A stretch of 64,000 nucleotides of DNA from Zychaea mexicana (Eukaryota; Mucoromycota; Mucoromycetes; Mucorales; Lichtheimiaceae): positions 310,001 through 374,000 of the forward strand of contig NW_026516683.1 of assembly GCF_025766255.1 (NCBI RefSeq), in the 5' to 3' direction. Numbering within the stretch: position 1 is the stretch's first letter; each line of letters opens with the position of its first letter. Below the pieces are notes generated by a model, which was not told where the DNA came from, made no database searches, and was given only the letters and a program-made list of their open reading frames with translations. The translations under genes and the position numbers were made by a program. Of the stretch, positions 1-11,148 are shown piece by piece.

Positions 1-1242
1 CAGATGAACCATTCGCCATCGCGGCAACAAGACAACCAGCAACAAACACAAGACCTCCAGGGAGCAGTAGTAACCATCAGCAAGAAGATGATGTCTCACA
101 CGATTTTTGGGATGACGTGGTCGACGACGATTCAGAGAATGAGGCGCCTGAAAATGTAGAAGCAGATCTTTGCTGGCAAATTAAAGAGGTGGATATCGAT
201 ACCCGTGTCGTCAACCCTGTATCTTCATATAGAGGAAAAACAGAGTTGAATTTGCACGAAAAAGAAACAGCATCACCTGCACGATACTTTCTACGGTTTC
301 TTCCTGAATCATACATCAAAAATGTTGTGATAGCTGCCATTAATGAAAACGCGCGTTCCAACTTGACTCGTTTCCAAGACATCACCTATTCTGAATATCT
401 CATCTGGATTGCACTTTTTATAATTATGACGACCGTACGCATCGACGATCATGACGCCTATTGGCACCAAGGAAGTTTTCCGTTCCAACTAACAATGAGC
501 TTCTCTGATTACATGGCCAAAGACCGGTTCAAGGAAATAACACGAATGCATATCTTCACTAGACCGGATGTTGCAAGGTACATTCACTATAGATGATGCT
601 CCAACTTTATTAGGCTAACTAATATATTTGTGCTTGTCATGTTCAAGGAGAAATGATGATTCATTGTATCAAATACGAGGGTTTCTGCAAGCTTACAACG
701 ATAACTTAGCAGAAGCGCTGATACCAGGCCAGTATCTCTGTGTGGATGAATCAATGAACCAATGGCCAGGCGCTGGAATGCCGAACTTGATCAAAATACC
801 TCGAAAGCCACATCCTATCGGCCAGGAGTACAAGACTACGGCAGACACGAATACTTGCTGTATTATACGTCTTGACATGACTGGCGACAAATGGGTTCAA
901 AGGCAATTTGAAGATAAATACGAGAAGAAGTTGGTGGCTACAGTATCACGATTAACGCAACCTTGGTTTCATTCTGGGCGAACGATAATTGCCGATTCGC
1001 TTTTTGGCTCTCCAAATATGGTCCGTACGATGAAAAGTGATAATGGGTTATATTCAATAATGCAAGTGAAGAAGCGGCGCTATTATCCAGTGGGCATGCC
1101 ACAGCAAGATCCGATCCAAGCGATGGGAGAAGAATTTGGCGATAGCATCTGCATGCAATCAACTAGTGACGAAGTCTATGTAGCAGCTTTACTTGATATC
1201 AAACCGAAAATGGTTATCGCGAACTGCAGCACAGCAATCTAA
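1..1242 (+). pseudogene. piggyBac-like transposase, partial (5' beyond window, 3' truncated)
   Basis: The reading frame is open from base 3, so the start lies outside the window. Exon 1 ends at 577 and exon 2 starts at 648. The intron 578-647 is GT-AG with a CTAAC branch-like site, and the splice joins the two frames exactly. The protein matches the DDE_Tnp_1_7 (PGBD) family: an acidic N-terminus, then VDESMNQWPG, a KPHPIGQEYKT segment and IIADSLFGS, which carry the first two catalytic Asp residues. TAA at 1240-1242 comes just after KPKMVIANCSTAI. The expected third Asp region and the C-terminal Cys-rich domain are missing, so the copy should be catalytically dead. No TTAA-flanked termini could be recognised. 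Confidence 0.85.
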
Positions 1243-1953
1243 TCGGATACGGCCAGAAACGCCTGTTAAAGACTAGCGATTTTATTGGAAGCTATAGTTG
1301 TTGATAGCATTATGATACCTGAAATATCAATAATGTTGATATCTTAAAAGTCAAAATGTTGATTTCCGACAACTCAACATTTTGATACCCTGATGTATAA
1401 CTCAGATATCGAAATTTGATTCCTTGTTAGTACTCAAAAACTCAATATGATATCATTACGGTATCAATAAGGTATCATCATAATGATACTACCTATTTTG
1501 CAGTGTAGAGCAGTACACTTCTTCATAGAAAAGCCTTGTTCAGAAAGATATTTGAATATTAAGGCTCACTATTAGAAGAGTAAGAAATGGAGTAAAAATA
1601 TTTATTCATTATTGCCATACTGCTGCTATAGGTGAAATCATTTTCTAGTTAGGTATGATTCTCTTTACTTTTGACTCTAAGGAGCAGCTCTCTGTACTCG
1701 TCAAACTCATAGTTATATGCAGTATCATATGGTAATTGCTCAGGCAGTTTTATAGAGAAAAAAGAATATAAATATCCCACTGTATTAAAAGCAGTATAGA
1801 GTATCTAGAAACAACCCTCTATCTTCTTACTACTTTTTATACGTATCCTTTATCATTGCTACAGATACACTTGCCAAAAAGCATCTCAAGAAAAAATTTA
1901 CATCAAGTAACGGTAAAAGTAAATGTTGAGCTTCTAAAGCTCAGAATCCGTTG
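1243..1953. other. AT-rich gap after piggyBac remnant
   Basis: I see no supported gene. The first 250 bases hold GATATC/GATACC-type repeats in both orientations (GATACC near 1316, GGTATCAT near 1470) around a perfect hairpin at 1351-1385. This looks like the terminal or subterminal part of a transposon, but no boundary could be fixed. Confidence 0.4.
1351..1385. repeat. perfect 12-bp inverted repeat (hairpin)
   Basis: TCAAAATGTTGA (1351-1362) and TCAACATTTTGA (1374-1385) are exact reverse complements separated by 11 nt. The hairpin lies about 110 bp past the truncated piggyBac frame, among further GATACC/GGTATC inverted repeats. Confidence 0.75.
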
Positions 1954-2025
1954 TAGCGGAAGGTGGTTTCGATCCACCGACCTTTGGGTTATGAGCCCAA
2001 CGCGCTTCCTCTGCGCTATTCCGCT
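1954..2025 (-). tRNA. tRNA-iMet(CAT): initiator tRNA-Met (CAT), copy 1
   Basis: The reverse strand folds into a 72-nt cloverleaf with a perfect 7-bp acceptor stem AGCGGAA/TTCCGCT and anticodon loop CTCATAA. It is the initiator and not the elongator: pair 1-72 is A-U, the anticodon stem ends in three G-C pairs (GGG/CCC), and the T loop reads ATCGAAA where elongators have TTCGA. There is no intron. A run of six T (plus-strand A6 at 1891-1896) downstream is a plausible Pol III stop. It is identical to the copy at 6618-6689. Confidence 0.95.
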
Positions 2026-2889
2026 TTCAGATGTTAGTTACAATACTGTACCATTCGATATGGGTACGCAGTACAAATCTTGGTACTAGAGTTAAAACCC
2101 GATTTCAGAGTGCTTTCAGTGTACTCTGAAATTTTTCTTTCAATGTGCTTTCAGTGTGCTTTCAGTGAGAATTTACTTTCAGAGCTGTGATGCAGCAAAT
2201 AAATTAAAATTAGCTTCCCCACTAAAATCCTTCTCCCCCAAAACCATCTGGGATGACCCCTTTTTTACACTACCTAGACTGCTGTGCTTCTTCCCACTCT
2301 GAGACTTTTACTGCCACTATGCTTGTCTCCACCACTTTACTTTTTTCTCCTTTTTTATTTTATTTTATTTTTTTGCCAATTACTAAATCAAATTCTTCAA
2401 CATTTTTATTTATTTGACCATCTACAAGTTTCTTGATTCGCCATCACATTAGATTCCTTCAAAATGCTTTTTTAATCTGATATGATTTCTATAATTCAAA
2501 ACTTGTTTATTTTATCTTCTTCTCTATTACAACTATAGCAGCATGAAGCCAAAAAAGAAAAGACCTGACCTGAGGTATTTTGCTTTTAAGAGTAGATTAC
2601 TTTTATTTTTCGTGGTAAATATATAAGAGCACAGCTATTGTCTATTTAAATAAGGGTAACAACAACACTGGAATGGAGCCTCCCCAAAGGAACGACACAT
2701 TGCTATATATACGGTTCGATTTCTAAGTGGTAGATGTCTATACCTAGCATCCTAAACGACTCAAAGGCTTGCGTATTTGGTCATAGGTACTCAACAAAAG
2801 CAAAAACGAACTAGCAGAAATTACCGTTAGTGGGATTGCATAGGTTGTAGATAAAGAAACATAGAATGTGCCCAGGACGAACGATCGCT
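2026..2889. other. AT- and pyrimidine-rich intergenic region
   Basis: I see no coding frame with support. There is a pyrimidine-rich stretch at about 2220-2380 and T/A-rich sequence after it. The part next to the tRNA (to 2035) belongs to the duplicated tRNA block. Confidence 0.4.
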
Positions 2890-3255
2890 TCAGTATGAAA
2901 CTGAGTACTCAGGCAAATGACTCAGACATACATAGGTGCTAGTGTTGTTGTGGTGAGATATCTCAGAAATGAATATTTGGCCTAGGAGATCGACTTTTGC
3001 AAATTTGTAGAGGTGATCGCTGACCTGATTATTACTAGTGCTAGCGAGTGACACAAAATTCATGCCTAGAAACATTGATTGGTAATACTTGACAAGACAG
3101 TAGTAGTAGTGTGTATCCATGTACACCTTTTTGCCTATCTTGAGGGGAAGATAGGATGGTGGCAGCGGCTCCCAACCAACTACGGTTACTCCAGCAGCAT
3201 AGTCGACATCCAATTGATCTAAGAACAGCTGACAATCATAATGCTCTTGCATGGC
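2890..3255 (-). pseudogene. unidentified coding relic interrupted by a hAT-like element
   Basis: The minus strand encodes about 120 residues without a stop (MQEHYDCQLFLDQL... to a stop at 2890), with segments such as KIGKKVYMDTHYYY and FAKVDLLGQIFISE that look like real protein. The apparent N-terminal 35 residues beyond 3255 come from a transposon inserted at 3256-4150. If the insertion and one target duplicate are removed, the frame runs on into 4159-4200 (…VLLIMLDTTVR) until a TGA. I do not recognise the family. It may be part of an older transposon protein. Confidence 0.45.
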
Positions 3256-4150
3256 TAGGGGTCGTAATTGGACGGGTCGGGTCGGGTCAAGGGTCTGACC
3301 CATTGACCCACGGTCAAGAAAACACTGACCCGACCCGACCCGTTCAACCCGACGGGTCAAAACTCGGGTTAACGGGTCACTACTGATTTTGATTTGGTGA
3401 CAAAGGAGGTGTCAATCAACCTGAGCTTGAGCACTAGAAGTACAAAACTACATATATACACAGCTCTCTAAGATGATGGCACACAAATTCCTAGCAGTAC
3501 TAGCAATATCTACGTTTTGTGTGATTATTCTTAAAGGTAAAGGGATTTGTGCCATAACAAAAGAAATTGTTTGCGCTCACATGCATTAAAGAAAGCATAA
3601 TGGTTAAAGTGTGGTTAAAAATCGACTTTCTTTAAATGCCCCTAATCCTTTTCCCTTTTCCCTTTTCTTTTCATTTCTTCCTTCTTCTTTCATTTTTCTT
3701 TTCTTAATTCCTTCTACATCTTTTGTCAAATCTCGTCTCTCACTGCCACTCTCTATTGTCTATTCTCATTGTACTATTGCTACTTCTTTACTTTGCTACT
3801 TCTTTACTACTATTACATATATTGCTTATAGCTTACTTATCTTACACTTTTGAACATAAAATATGATCCCACAATGAAAAAGAATATAAGTACGTTTTAT
3901 GTTACAGTTCTATAGCAGACATATTGACAACTACATCTTTAATATAATGATCCTTCCCAACAAGAAGATTGACTACTTGAATACAAGTACCTCATAGATA
4001 TCATATGTATACACGGGTCACAACGGGTCAACGGGTCGGGTCAAGGGTTAGACAGGTTGACCCGTGGGTCAGAAAAGCATCAACCCGACCCGTTGACCTG
4101 TCCTCAACCCACGGGTCGGTTTTGACCCATAGGTCAGATTGTGACCCCTA
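3256..4150. mobile_element. non-autonomous hAT-like element (895 bp)
   Basis: Both ends begin TAGGGGTC; 14 of the first 18 terminal positions match as an inverted repeat. The flanks are TGCATGGC (3248-3255) and TGCCTGAC (4151-4158), a 6/8 match to an 8-bp target-site duplication, the length typical of hAT elements. The subterminal ~100-140 bp at each end (3270-3380, 4012-4145) is packed with GGGTC/GACCC motifs in both orientations, as in hAT subterminal transposase-binding arrays. The interior has no transposase; a 38-codon ATG frame starting near 3472 is not convincing. The insertion interrupts the relic frame at 2890-3255. Confidence 0.75.
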
Positions 4151-5660
4151 TGCCTGACTGTTGTATCCAACATGATCAATAACACATATTCTTTAATTGG
4201 TCATTAACGATTGCTGTTATTTCCCTCATAACCTCACTTGTGCGGACATTTCTTTATTCATACACATCTTAGTGAAACACCGATCAGCTATGCTCAGGAA
4301 GAAGTTGTCATTATTCGGATCACGTAATTCACATTAGCTACTATTTGAGGCATTTACCCGGATGTACCTTTTACTCACGCATCATACATTACTTAATCCT
4401 ATATAATTGATTTGTAACATCAATTCATCCGTCCAATGCACACGCTGTGGTAGTTGCCAAGGATAAGCCATTTCTTATAAATAGTGAGAACTTTTGTTAT
4501 CATAATAAGCCAGTTTCAATTCCTTTCGGGTCTCGTTGACTTATTCTGTCTCTTTTGGTTTATTGGATATTACACTGACAAAAGATAAGTAGTGAATAGT
4601 GAAGCTTTGAAAATTCTTTTTTTTCCTAGATATTAAGATTAGGTCCCTGCTATACTATAGACCTGAGTCTAGACCTGTACTAATCACAAAATGATATTGC
4701 CAAAATATCAATAGGGAATTATCAATAATAGCTCTGACATAACATATCTTCTATTAAATAGAGCATGGTCCTTACGATTTCAATCCAGCGTAAAATCTAG
4801 ATTTGGAAATTTCACTTTGTAACAGCCATGCTTTTTTAACGTTGCACGTTCCTGGGAGACTTGGGTAAACTTCAACTTTGTGCCGTCTTCCTAGACTATT
4901 ACCACATTGCATTTCTCAATATGAGTTCTGAAGAGGTGTGCTACTTGATTTCATCTGCCATCAACGACATTTGAGGTCTTTCTGTAAAAATCGTTGAGCA
5001 TTTTCCACCATTAGCCGGGATTCTGACAGACTGCTCTAGATGAGCTACAAATTTACTAACTAATTTTTTTCTGCACATTTCTCGACAAAGCAGCCGACCG
5101 ATCATGCCTGTCACTGTGGCTCGGATCACAATGAGCCATGTCCAGTGCATTCTCGCAGTGTTTCAGTAGAATAGGCAACGCATATTTTAACCTTGTGTAT
5201 TTGAATATTACTGCTGCAGCTGTTTGCTTACAAAGCTACAGATAGTTCGTTTTTGTAAAAACTTTTGCACCTACGTTTTGTATCTGTGGCTCGAGCACCC
5301 ATCGTAGGCAGTAGGCGTAATCATAGAGAATGCCCACTTAACCCTATCAACTGCGGTACTGTGTACTTACTAATTTTTTGGTGATAATGCAATTTTGCTG
5401 AAAAGATTACAAACAAACCTCCTCCAATACTCGCTATAGCTACTACCTTGCCACGATCACCTGTGCCTATGATCAACAGTTCGCCTCCACTAACTTCTCC
5501 TGCTGTCGCTGCCCCACCTTTTAGAGCTTCGGGTTTAGAGTGGGGCAGCGCCCTAATAGGAGGGTCAGCGGGAGGGAACGTCCTACAAATATAATTATCA
5601 ATGTCATATTAGTAAAAGCATCTAGATCGTAACAAATAATAGAATTTCGGGCCTTTGCTT

Positions 5661-5831
5661 TGGTAAGTGAGTAGGGCGAGCAAAGCGAGCTTTGTTTAGG
5701 GTGTACGGTCACATCTTTAGTAGGTAGAGCGAACAAAGCGTGCTTATTTTAGGGTCTAACAATCACATTTTTAGTAAGTATGATAGAGCGAACACAACGG
5801 CCTAGGTTTAGGGTACAACAATCACACCTTT
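5661..5831. repeat. degenerate tandem repeat, three ~57-bp units
   Basis: Three consecutive units share the order GTAAGT/GTAGGT, GAGCGAACAAAGCG-like block, TTTAGGGT, then a CAATCACAT-like block with CTTT or TTTT. Approximate units are 5661-5718, 5719-5772 and 5773-5831. Divergence between units is clear, so the array is old. The TTTAGGGT core resembles a telomere word but occurs once per 57 bp, so this is not a telomeric array. Confidence 0.65.
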
Positions 5832-6177
5832 CATAATGTCCCAGAATTTCCACCTCAACAATTGTCCAATACCCGTTTCAAGAGCAAGAGAATTCCACCT
5901 CTAAGATTCTGACCTGTAAATTTTACGAAGAAACTGAACACGATCTATTCAGTTGCGAGGATTGCCCGGGTATTAGACATGAATTGTCTGAGAGTTCGGA
6001 GTACATTAACTCGAGTAACTGACACAGTAATCAGCTATATAATCTTAATTTGAAAGAGGTATTGCCTTTAGGCATTTTTAGTGCAGTGACGACAATGACT
6101 TCAAGACCAAAATTATAAGAAACACCATTCTCACTCCTGTCAAGCAGAACAAATTTTCAGCATTGTTTGAAGGTAAA

Positions 6178-6236
6178 AGGGGGTGGTAGGGGGCATTGCC
6201 CCCACCCGGGGTCTGGGGCAGAGCCCCAGTAAACTA
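6178..6236. repeat. GC-rich palindromic island
   Basis: In AT-rich surroundings this stretch contains GGGGGCATTGCCCCC and GGGGTCTGGGGCAGAGCCCC, two adjacent hairpin-forming palindromes. Such compact G/C hairpins are common at the ends of repetitive elements in fungi. The parent element was not identified. Confidence 0.55.
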
Positions 6237-6617
6237 GTCCCTGGAGGACAGATGCTAACATGCAGCGAAGTGGAGGGGCTCACATCGTCCAGAAGCGAAG
6301 CGGAGGGACCAGTTTATTACTATAATAATAATAAAAGGAGTTTTATATAGAGATTTATGGTTAGGGAGATAATTCTAGGTAATAAAGGAAATAAAGTATA
6401 GGGAAAGAAGTATATGAGAAAATATCGAAAAGGCAAGTTCAGCATCCATACATTCATTTCTTGCCCCACCTGAGGAGCCATTCATCCTCGAAAAGTCATG
6501 TGCCTCCAATTTTTGTATATATATGTTGTATATGTTTTGCCAATTGTTGCTTATTATTATTATCTGCCAAACAATTAAAGGCTAACACGTTTACACGCAA
6601 CGTATCAAACATCTGAA

Positions 6618-6689
6618 AGCGGAATAGCGCAGAGGAAGCGCGTTGGGCTCATAACCCAAAGGTCGGTGGATCGAAACCACCTTCCGCTA
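6618..6689 (+). tRNA. tRNA-iMet(CAT): initiator tRNA-Met (CAT), copy 2
   Basis: This is identical over all 72 nt to the minus-strand copy at 1954-2025, with the same A1-U72 pair, three G-C pairs closing the anticodon loop and ATCGAAA T loop that mark initiator tRNA. Homology extends outside the gene: AACATCTGA upstream and CAAC-GATTC-GAGCTT-AGAAGCTC downstream are shared with three mismatches, so 108-bp blocks (1928-2035 and 6608-6715) were duplicated in inverted orientation. Confidence 0.95.
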
Positions 6690-6744
6690 CAACAGATTCC
6701 GAGCTTCAGAAGCTCGAACGTTCGTTTTGTAGTCGCTCAGTGTA

Positions 6745-6757
6745 TTTTTTTTTTTTT
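6745..6757 (+). terminator. T-run, Pol III terminator for the initiator tRNA
   Basis: Thirteen consecutive T lie 56 nt past the tRNA end. A weaker T4 at 6725-6728 could already stop some transcripts. Confidence 0.5.
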
Positions 6758-9700
6758 GAAAAATTGTCATATTTTTAATAGACAGAAACCACAAGAGTAG
6801 ACCACACAGAAAGAACCACAAGGAAGTAGTACCGACAGGTAATCACAAAGAGAATAGGATAGTTAATAAATACACTTTATTGTGATTGTTGATCCAAGGT
6901 ATTTATACCTTTTGTGTTATGAACATTTCTCGACCTCGATGATCACTTATTAAATCCCCAAGTAACAATATCATCCATCATCACCGTCCGAATTATCAAC
7001 CCTAGTACCAATCTTTCCGTTTATTCGCATTATTAAATTCCATAGTAAAAGATATATAAACACCATAGTCTTTGAATAATAAAACATCAGTCAGATATCT
7101 TGTTTCCGTCCTATATCTTGCTCCTTATATCTTCTCTCATCATCTGGTCTCGTACCTCCAGGTGTCCTTCTTGTCTTGTCCTGTCCTTGCTGAAAGCACC
7201 TAGCACATTCTCGTCCGGTCTTTCTGTTCTTGTCTTGTCCTGTTCCTGTCCGCACCTTACATTTTGATCAACTTGTAAGAACCAGTAAAATGTACAATAT
7301 CGATATTACTAATACAATTCAAATCTGATGAAGGTTGATGAATCATCGTGGAAGGAGTTGAAGCGGTTGCTGTGGTAACGTCTTATAAGCACAAAGGATA
7401 AAAAAGATACACAGACAATGCACGCTATTGCTCCGTAGATCTCATTGGCTCATTACTCGGGTCGAGAAACATGCTGCTACAAGTGTTGTCATTTTGTAGA
7501 ATAATATCACGCAGAGTAGAAACTAGAGACGACCCACAAAGGAATGACTACGAAGAAGTGACACCCTGAAGGTATAGCCACAAAGATAGACGAGTAGATA
7601 GATGATACTTTATCAATAGAGATGGCCTATATTATACTGTTTTCTTAAACCAAATGTATGCAAAGTAATGCTGCGGATATGATGATGATTATAATGACAA
7701 GCTGCGGATGATGTTGACGATTGCTGTTGCGCAGGCAGGGAGTACAAGAGGAAGTAGCTGTACATTATATTAGGGATGACTTCTTGACGACCGCAGTAAA
7801 AGAAGTATCTACAGCTAATAAAATAACAAGGGTATTGTACTACGACACTATTTTCTGTGCACTCATTTTTCTCGCTCTCTGTTTTGCTACTGCTCTGCTC
7901 CTCAAGAACTGTGAACGTATGCCTATTGCAATCGTAAATCCATTACTACTACGTGATTTATTTATTAAGGATTTGATAAACTAAAGCGCTGTAGATACAG
8001 TAAATTTATTTTTTGGCTCTAAGCATTGTGTCAGTTGTAAGGTGCATACCGTTACGACGATATGCAACCGGCATGGTTGACGATCGACTACGCATGGTTC
8101 AGACGATAGGATGACTTGCGGTCAACTGTATGGTTGAATAAGGAGTAATAGGCGTGGATACTCTAGATAGAAGTATAATCTATATCAATACTTAGACGAT
8201 AGCTAGCCCTCTATTACTCAACGTATATATAAAGACGGGATCCTGAGTTATATGGATCCCTATCGTTTTATCCTTTGATATGTCCGAGTCTCACCTTGTT
8301 TATTGGTTCACACTGTCTAGCCATTCACGTTCCCGATTGTAAGTATCTGGGCCGACGTTGTTACATCAGTGGTCTCTGACACCTAAAGCTGTAGTGCCAC
8401 GTCTACGGCTCTTTTCACTGCTTACTATATGCTATTTGCTTGTGCCAGTCGTTGTAGCTGTTGCTGCCGTACTTTTTCATATCCGCCCCATGTCACCTAC
8501 TATATACTGTGGTAAAGGTTTTGCCAGGAACGATGAGAAACAACGCTCACATAGAGGAGACAAGCTCAAATTAAAACACTTGTTCGCCCAAGGAATAGTA
8601 AAATCACCAGATAGTAGTACTTAGGTGAAGGCAAACGAGTTTTTCAAGCTAGGTGCAATCATGTCGATCTATAAAGCAATGATGATGTATACATTCTTCT
8701 TCCCAGTATTCCTTCGTTAGAATCGTTTGTCACTTCATGTATGCTTAAGACAACGGCTTTAATTATACTGTCACTGTCTCTTTCATTACCACTACCAGAG
8801 CATCGCTAGTACCGGATACAGTACTGGAGCTAAAAAACAGACGACGAGAAAATCGCGTGCTACCAGTACAGTGAAACCATGTAAGCCTATCCGTATGAAG
8901 TTAAAGTCACATTCTTTAAGCAACAAGAGCGCACTCTCTATCAACATCTAGAGTACCACGGTATTATCTTATCAGCGTAGCGATAAAATTACTACCGCTC
9001 TTACTCAAACAAAAAGGCTTCTTTCTCTCTACAGGCTGTAACAGCAAAAGCTTGGCAGTGTGTTTTCGGTATATACAATAGTTAGCGTCGTTGAATAATG
9101 CGGCAGAAATAAAGATCTTCGACGCCTGAATACCATAAACGAAGATCTTTCTTTTCCTTCTCTTATTTTCGCCACTAAACGTGGCGCTCCAGGTATAATA
9201 GACAGACCATTCACTCTTCTATTGTTCAATTCACTTTTTGCATCCCGGAGAATTCTGGAAATTAAGCTTCAAAACTTGGTTTATGCCTAAACTGACGAAT
9301 TTGTAAAGTATGTCCCTGTGTTTATACTCTGATCAGAACCTATTTCGAACCACATCAATAACAAAGCTTTGTTTAAAAAATAGTGCTTAGTGAATGGTAA
9401 GGATTGTTTAGAGAATCGGTCAGCACAATACCAGAGATGTAAGTTTTGCTCTCTACTGCAAAAAAAGCTTTACTGATGACCTCATATGTGCATCCTTTGC
9501 GAGATTTACCGGGCACTTGGGTCGAACATAATTGACAAGTAACCTCGGGTAGACACCATGAGTAAGAGTTTCGTCTGACACCCGTCGTCGAATAACATAT
9601 TGCGGGAAGCACGTGTGATTCGGCAGATATAGCAATTTGGTACACCAAAAGTGCTATCACTTCTTTTTGCCACACTAATCGCTCGCGGACGTTAGTTACT

Positions 9701-11148
9701 GATACAAACTATGTCGCCGTTGATATCTTCTGTCTGCTTTCGACATGAAAGCGGTGTTTCGGTGATAGTGCCCTAAAGGTCCATCACGGGCTAATAATTA
9801 GCCTTATTTTTATCTCGTCTGCTTCATTATATTTAGTATCCGATAAGTTTAATATCATGTTTGTTCTATCCACGTACATCCTACAAGCAAAGCAAATTTA
9901 CTTAAACATGGTGCAATATGGAATCCAGCCCACGTCATTTTAAAGAACATCCCCACTCCGTCATGTCTTATTAAGGATAAAATGACAAACTGATGACACA
10001 AAAAGTAGCTGAGCTATTAAACTATTGTCGAAGTAACAACTAAAGCTTCACAACATCTAGATCAATGTCAGTGACGCTGTCATTCTCAGCGGCTCGATAA
10101 GTAAGCGCATTTCCTACATCAAACCATAATAGAAATGTACATAGTAATATCACACAAATAATTAGTCATTACTACGCCAAGCAGACGTTTCAGACGGATC
10201 AAAGTGGCTACCAGCGGAGTCCTAGAGAGGTGCCAAGACATGTTTTTGGAATACGATATAGTATAGCTTATGGTACTTCTCAAGAGCGCTCTACAAAGCA
10301 CAAAAAAGGGGGGTTGTGTACTGGAAAACTACCACTAAGAAGAAAGAAAAGGAACAATAAAAAGTGAATTACGATGTTGTTTGGGTGGTTGGTGTCATCC
10401 AACAACAAAATAATGTCGAGAGTGAGTACTCAGGAAGCCGCCTTTCCTAATTCCAGCTGTGTTCATAGTAAGAAAGCACCAGATTCTTTATTATATATCA
10501 ACCTTCTTGTATCGATTGACGGGATGGTGGAATTGTAGTTGCTAAATAGAAAATACGGCAAGCAAAAAATGTTTCTCAACAGCAATATGTTGTATATAAA
10601 AAAAACAAAGCTTCTCTGCCTACTTTTCCTCTAGACAATAATGCCATTGGGTGAACATGCCTTATGCCAGATCGGATGCACAGTCGTCTATCTTATCGAC
10701 TCGAGCTTAAATACTAATGTATTAAAAGGAGCGAAGATGACATTGTTTGTTTTATTGTCAATTATTAATGCCAGTATCATATGTTTGGGTTGTTTTCCTT
10801 GGCTGTTTCAGTGCGTTGAGTGTCGTTGTTGTAACTACCGGTGGCGGGATGTAATATATTAACGTAGTTTCCGAGTTTTCCACCGTTCGAAGAGTTGATG
10901 TACTGCTCATGTATATATTTACTTTGGCAGCAAAGCTGCTCGATCGAATGAGAGAAGTTGTATCATCATAAGGACGGTAAGATGCATCTGCTTCAAGAAA
11001 GTGACACAGAACCGGCGGAGTAACTAGATGGAGGAGGGGCGTTCGCGAAAGGGAGCGGAAGGTCCTCGGAATTAGTATATATAAGCTTTGCTTCCTCGAA
11101 GTAGGCTCTCTTTTATTGTTTGTTTCGGGTCATTACTTTTTTACACAA
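6758..11148. other. 4.4-kb gene-poor interval
   Basis: No gene can be supported. A 73-codon ATG frame at 10641-10862 has one hydrophobic stretch, and other 60-100-codon frames (7721-7984, 8358-8624, 9373-9675 minus) lack good starts, introns or family motifs. One weak candidate is the minus frame 9373-9675, whose residues look more protein-like than random, possibly a transposon relic. Promoter-like sequence for the next gene occupies the last few hundred bases. Confidence 0.35.
11076..11085 (+). promoter_or_regulatory. TATA-like element of the DHHC gene
   Basis: TATATATAAG lies about 65 nt upstream of the chosen ATG at 11149, at a reasonable distance for a TATA box with a short leader. Confidence 0.4.

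Larger units (their letters stand above)
4159..6617. other. gene-poor interval with degraded repeats
   Basis: There is no supported intact gene. Short coding-like fragments in mixed minus-strand frames occur around 4940-5160 but cannot be joined. The interval holds a three-unit tandem repeat (5661-5831) and a GC-rich palindromic island (6178-6236), followed by two similar motifs containing GCGAAG near 6265 and 6292. Confidence 0.4.

Noticed and set aside
5720..5831. Telomere-like TTTAGGGT words
   Set aside because: They recur once per ~57 bp within a tandem unit, not as contiguous telomeric repeats.
7721..8624. Two frames (87 and 88 codons) with hydrophobic segments
   Set aside because: Both begin at TTG, have no nearby ATG, no introns and no recognisable domain.
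10641..10862. 73-codon ATG frame with one TM-like segment
   Set aside because: Short, no homology signal I can recognise, and surrounded by non-coding DNA; not enough to call a gene.
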